Shown here: positions 60,533 to 64,000 of the stretch, in pieces | How positions within the stretch are numbered: position 1 is the stretch's first letter | Layout: each line of letters begins with the position of its first letter | Source: Flaccisagitta enflata | Taxonomy: Eukaryota > Chaetognatha > Sagittoidea > Aphragmophora | DNA: 64,000 bases | Assembly: GCA_965153355.1 (NCBI GenBank) | Contig: OZ231126.1 | Span: forward strand, 94,302,001-94,366,000 | Reading direction: 5' to 3' | The notes under the pieces: model-generated | Seen by the model: only the letters and a program-made list of their open reading frames with translations | Told to the model about the DNA's origin: nothing | Databases searched by the model: none | Made by a program: the position numbers and the translations under genes

Positions 60533-60966
60533 AACTAGCCTTACAGAGGGCAAGAGTCGCCGACCGTTGGGCAGGGGCAGTACTAAAAAACACAGGGGTG
60601 TATATAGTTGAGCGGCTTTTGATTTTATTCCCCCCCTGCCTTTGATTTTCTTCCCCGCGACGCATCGCGTCGCTTTACAAAATTTTTGATTTTCTTCCCC
60701 TCAAAGCTATAAAACAGTATATTCTAGGTTTGAATGGTATTTTTTTTTTTCAAACTTTTGATTTTCTTCCCCATCTTAAAACCCTTTGATTTTATTCCCC
60801 CCCCCCCGTACACTCCTGAAAAAACATACTCACACATTCACGACCCACACAAATACCAGAAAAGGACGGACGTACAGATGGACAGACAGATGGACAGACA
60901 TATGGACGGACATTCGGACGGACGTGTGGACGAACGAATCGACACAGCCGTGTCCGCGACTAGAAA
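60533..60966 (-). repeat. Paired-box dispersed element, copy 15, interrupted by a hAT-like MITE
   Basis: Minus strand: TAGTCGCGGACACGGCTGTG, a GTCCG/GTCCAT run (60850-60940), then after the inserted MITE CTGCCCCTGCCCAACGG and distal box GTCGGCGACT. Left box AGTCGCGGAC and distal box pair with one mismatch. Confidence 0.75.
60593..60818. mobile_element. hAT-like MITE (226 bp) with 8-bp target duplication
   Basis: Ends CAGGGGTGTA and TACACTCCTG (9 of 10 complementary), flanked by AAAAAACA at 60585-60592 and again at 60819-60826. 8-bp duplications with CAGGG-type ends are typical of hAT elements. The interior consists largely of repeated TTTGATTTTCTTCCCC words and a GCGACGCATCGCGTCGC palindrome. 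No ORF. Confidence 0.82.
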
Positions 60967-61055
60967 GACAGGTGAAAATGTAAGCAAATCACTATAAATT
61001 GGGGGGGAGAGGCAACAGGCAAGGGGAAACAGCACGAAAGATGAAGGTAAAAAAG

Positions 61056-62584
<1,529 letters not shown>

Positions 62585-62783
62585 CTTAGTCGCGTGCTGC
62601 GCGACTCAACACCCCGCTTTGTCGGTCCGTTGGTCCGTCCGTCCGTCGGTCCGTCACACTATACTTTTTCGGCATTTATGTTTTTTTTTGGCCATACCAC
62701 TCCTGCCCAAATACTCCACTGACCTCAAATATGGCCCCTGCCCACCCGCACGCGACTAGGGTAGCCGTGTAGCCGGCCTTGTT
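62585..62783 (+). repeat. Paired-box dispersed element, copy 16 (compact type A)
   Basis: Left box AGTCGCGTGC, adjacent GCGCGACT, CAACACCCCGCTTTGTCGG, a short GTCC run, TCACACTATACTTTTT, CTCCTGCCCAAATA, CTCAAATATGGCCCCTGCCC, distal box GCACGCGACT and GTAGCCGGCCTTGTT. All modules are present in 199 bp, and the boxes are perfectly complementary. Confidence 0.88.
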
Positions 62784-62923
62784 CTTTTTTGGCCTCGTCC
62801 TTCGCATTGTCCTCACATCTTAGACTAAAACGACCTCAAACCATTTTGGGGTCACCGACGAAACATAAAAAACATGAAAATGCATATAGAAACATAAAAG
62901 TTCTAAATTATTTTGGAAGGAAA

Positions 62924-62928
<5 letters not shown>

Positions 62929-63001
<73 letters not shown>
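62929..63001 (+). repeat. (GA)n microsatellite
   Basis: Uninterrupted GA dinucleotides. Confidence 0.97.
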
Positions 63002-63003
<2 letters not shown>

Positions 63004-63213
63004 GTTGGGTGTGGAGTAAGCAAGGGTGATCTGATCGGGATGGAAAGATGAAGAGAGATTGTGGCAAAAAGTGAAGTGAAAGAGGAGCAAGCAAAAGAAA
63101 AATTCATGGTTCGAACTTTTTCACATTTTATTTTACTCGGGTGCCATAAAACTGCCATAACGTTTGATGAGGGTTAGAAGGTCGTATCCCCAAACCCCTC
63201 CCATACCAGTCTT

Positions 63214-63292
<79 letters not shown>

Positions 63293-63311
63293 GTCTGTAT
63301 GTCTGCGTGCC

Positions 63312-63362
<51 letters not shown>

Positions 63363-63417
63363 TTGTCTGTCTGTTTGTCTGTCCGTCTTTCTGTTTGTCT
63401 GCCCGTCTGTCTGTCGC
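63214..63417 (+). repeat. (CT)n-(TCTG)n microsatellite
   Basis: CT to about 63288, then TCTG units with TTTG variants to about 63415. Confidence 0.97.
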
Positions 63418-63626
63418 TCTCGCCCCCGCTCTCATCTTTTCTCTCTCCATTTGAGGAGGGCACTGAAGGCCGAATCCTCATCTGAAAATGCTCCTAAACC
63501 ACTCAAGGCAGAATTGGACTAGAGTGGTTACGATTTTCACAGTTACTTTTAATCAACATGGAAGCTTCAAAAATAGAATTTTCTTGGGCCCCTGATTGAT
63601 ACTTTATTTGCATCACTCTTCATCTT

Positions 63627-63777
63627 TTTTTTTCACGGACACGCGACTTTATAAGCCACTTTTTGGTTGTTGGTCCGTCGGTCTGTCTGTTGGTTGGTCC
63701 ATCACAAAGTTTTTTTTTAGGTTTTCTGCTCCTGCCTACCCGTCCGCGACTAATGCTGCCGTGTATACGGCCTTGTT
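63627..63777 (+). repeat. Paired-box dispersed element, copy 17
   Basis: T-run, degenerate left box (CACGGACAC), adjacent CGCGACT, TTATAAGCCACTTTTTGG, GTCCGTCGGTCTGTCTG, CTCCTGCCTACCCG, distal box GTCCGCGACT and GTGTATACGGCCTTGTT. No feature is seen from 63778 to the window end. Confidence 0.78.
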
Positions 63778-64000
63778 CACATTATCTATTATTGTCAATT
63801 TTTGAAAATCTTATGATCAAAATTTATATTTTTGATTTTTTTCAAATGATCATTTATTTTGTTTATTTCTAAAAGTATCAAATGAAAAATGCATGCACGC
63901 ACGCAAAAAATTTCTTCATATCTAGACTATTTTTCATTCTCTTTTGTGGTATAATGTGATCATTTGAGGGACTGCGCTGATGATACAAATAACATGCAGA

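Overview
This window is repeat-dominated eukaryotic nuclear DNA. I find no host protein-coding gene, rRNA or tRNA that I can defend. The best-supported coding sequences all belong to two retroelements: a 12.5-kb Ty3/Gypsy-type LTR retrotransposon (13641-26174) and a Penelope-like element (35400-38602). About 36 long (CT)n/(GA)n tracts, many other microsatellites and several minisatellites fill much of the rest. A metazoan or close relative is suggested by the GIY-YIG Penelope-like element, the Tc1/mariner-like and hAT-like MITEs, and a retroelement primer site matching an animal-type tRNA-Gly. I cannot name the organism.

Layout. 1-13640 holds microsatellites, six copies of a short dispersed 'paired-box' element plus the left half of a seventh, one degenerate palindromic MITE (8073-8610) and one 'GGCAGCGGCCCC' element (11931-12371). 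13641-26174 is the LTR retrotransposon: 801-bp LTRs differing at one position that I could see, 4-bp target duplication TCGG, a tRNA-Gly primer site, gag, a pol broken by two in-frame stops inside reverse transcriptase, and an unrecognised 843-residue third ORF. It sits inside a paired-box element whose right half resumes at 26175. 26336-35143 holds a second GGCAGCGGCCCC element, a palindromic element, long CT/GA tracts, a 26-bp and a 54-bp minisatellite and two more paired-box copies. 35144-39386 is a three-level nest: a GGCAGCGGCCCC element contains a palindromic Tc1-like MITE (35223-39035), which contains an intact Penelope-like element. 39387-64000 holds further paired-box copies, a 94-bp minisatellite, palindromic MITEs (51166-51808, 51874-52428, 53511-54441 with another MITE nested at 53561-53898) and a hAT-like MITE (60593-60818) inside a paired-box copy.

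The most interesting signals are: (1) the paired-box family, about 23 copies or fragments, in which a short GC box near one end is complementary both to an adjacent box and to a box near the other end, and the pairing is kept while the box sequence changes between copies; (2) the third ORF of the retrotransposon, which does not look like an envelope gene; (3) the two pol stops in an element that appears very young; (4) the Penelope-like element with sequence-identical repeats carrying hammerhead-like core boxes.

All calls are by eye. Boundaries of microsatellites and dispersed repeats are approximate to a few bases.
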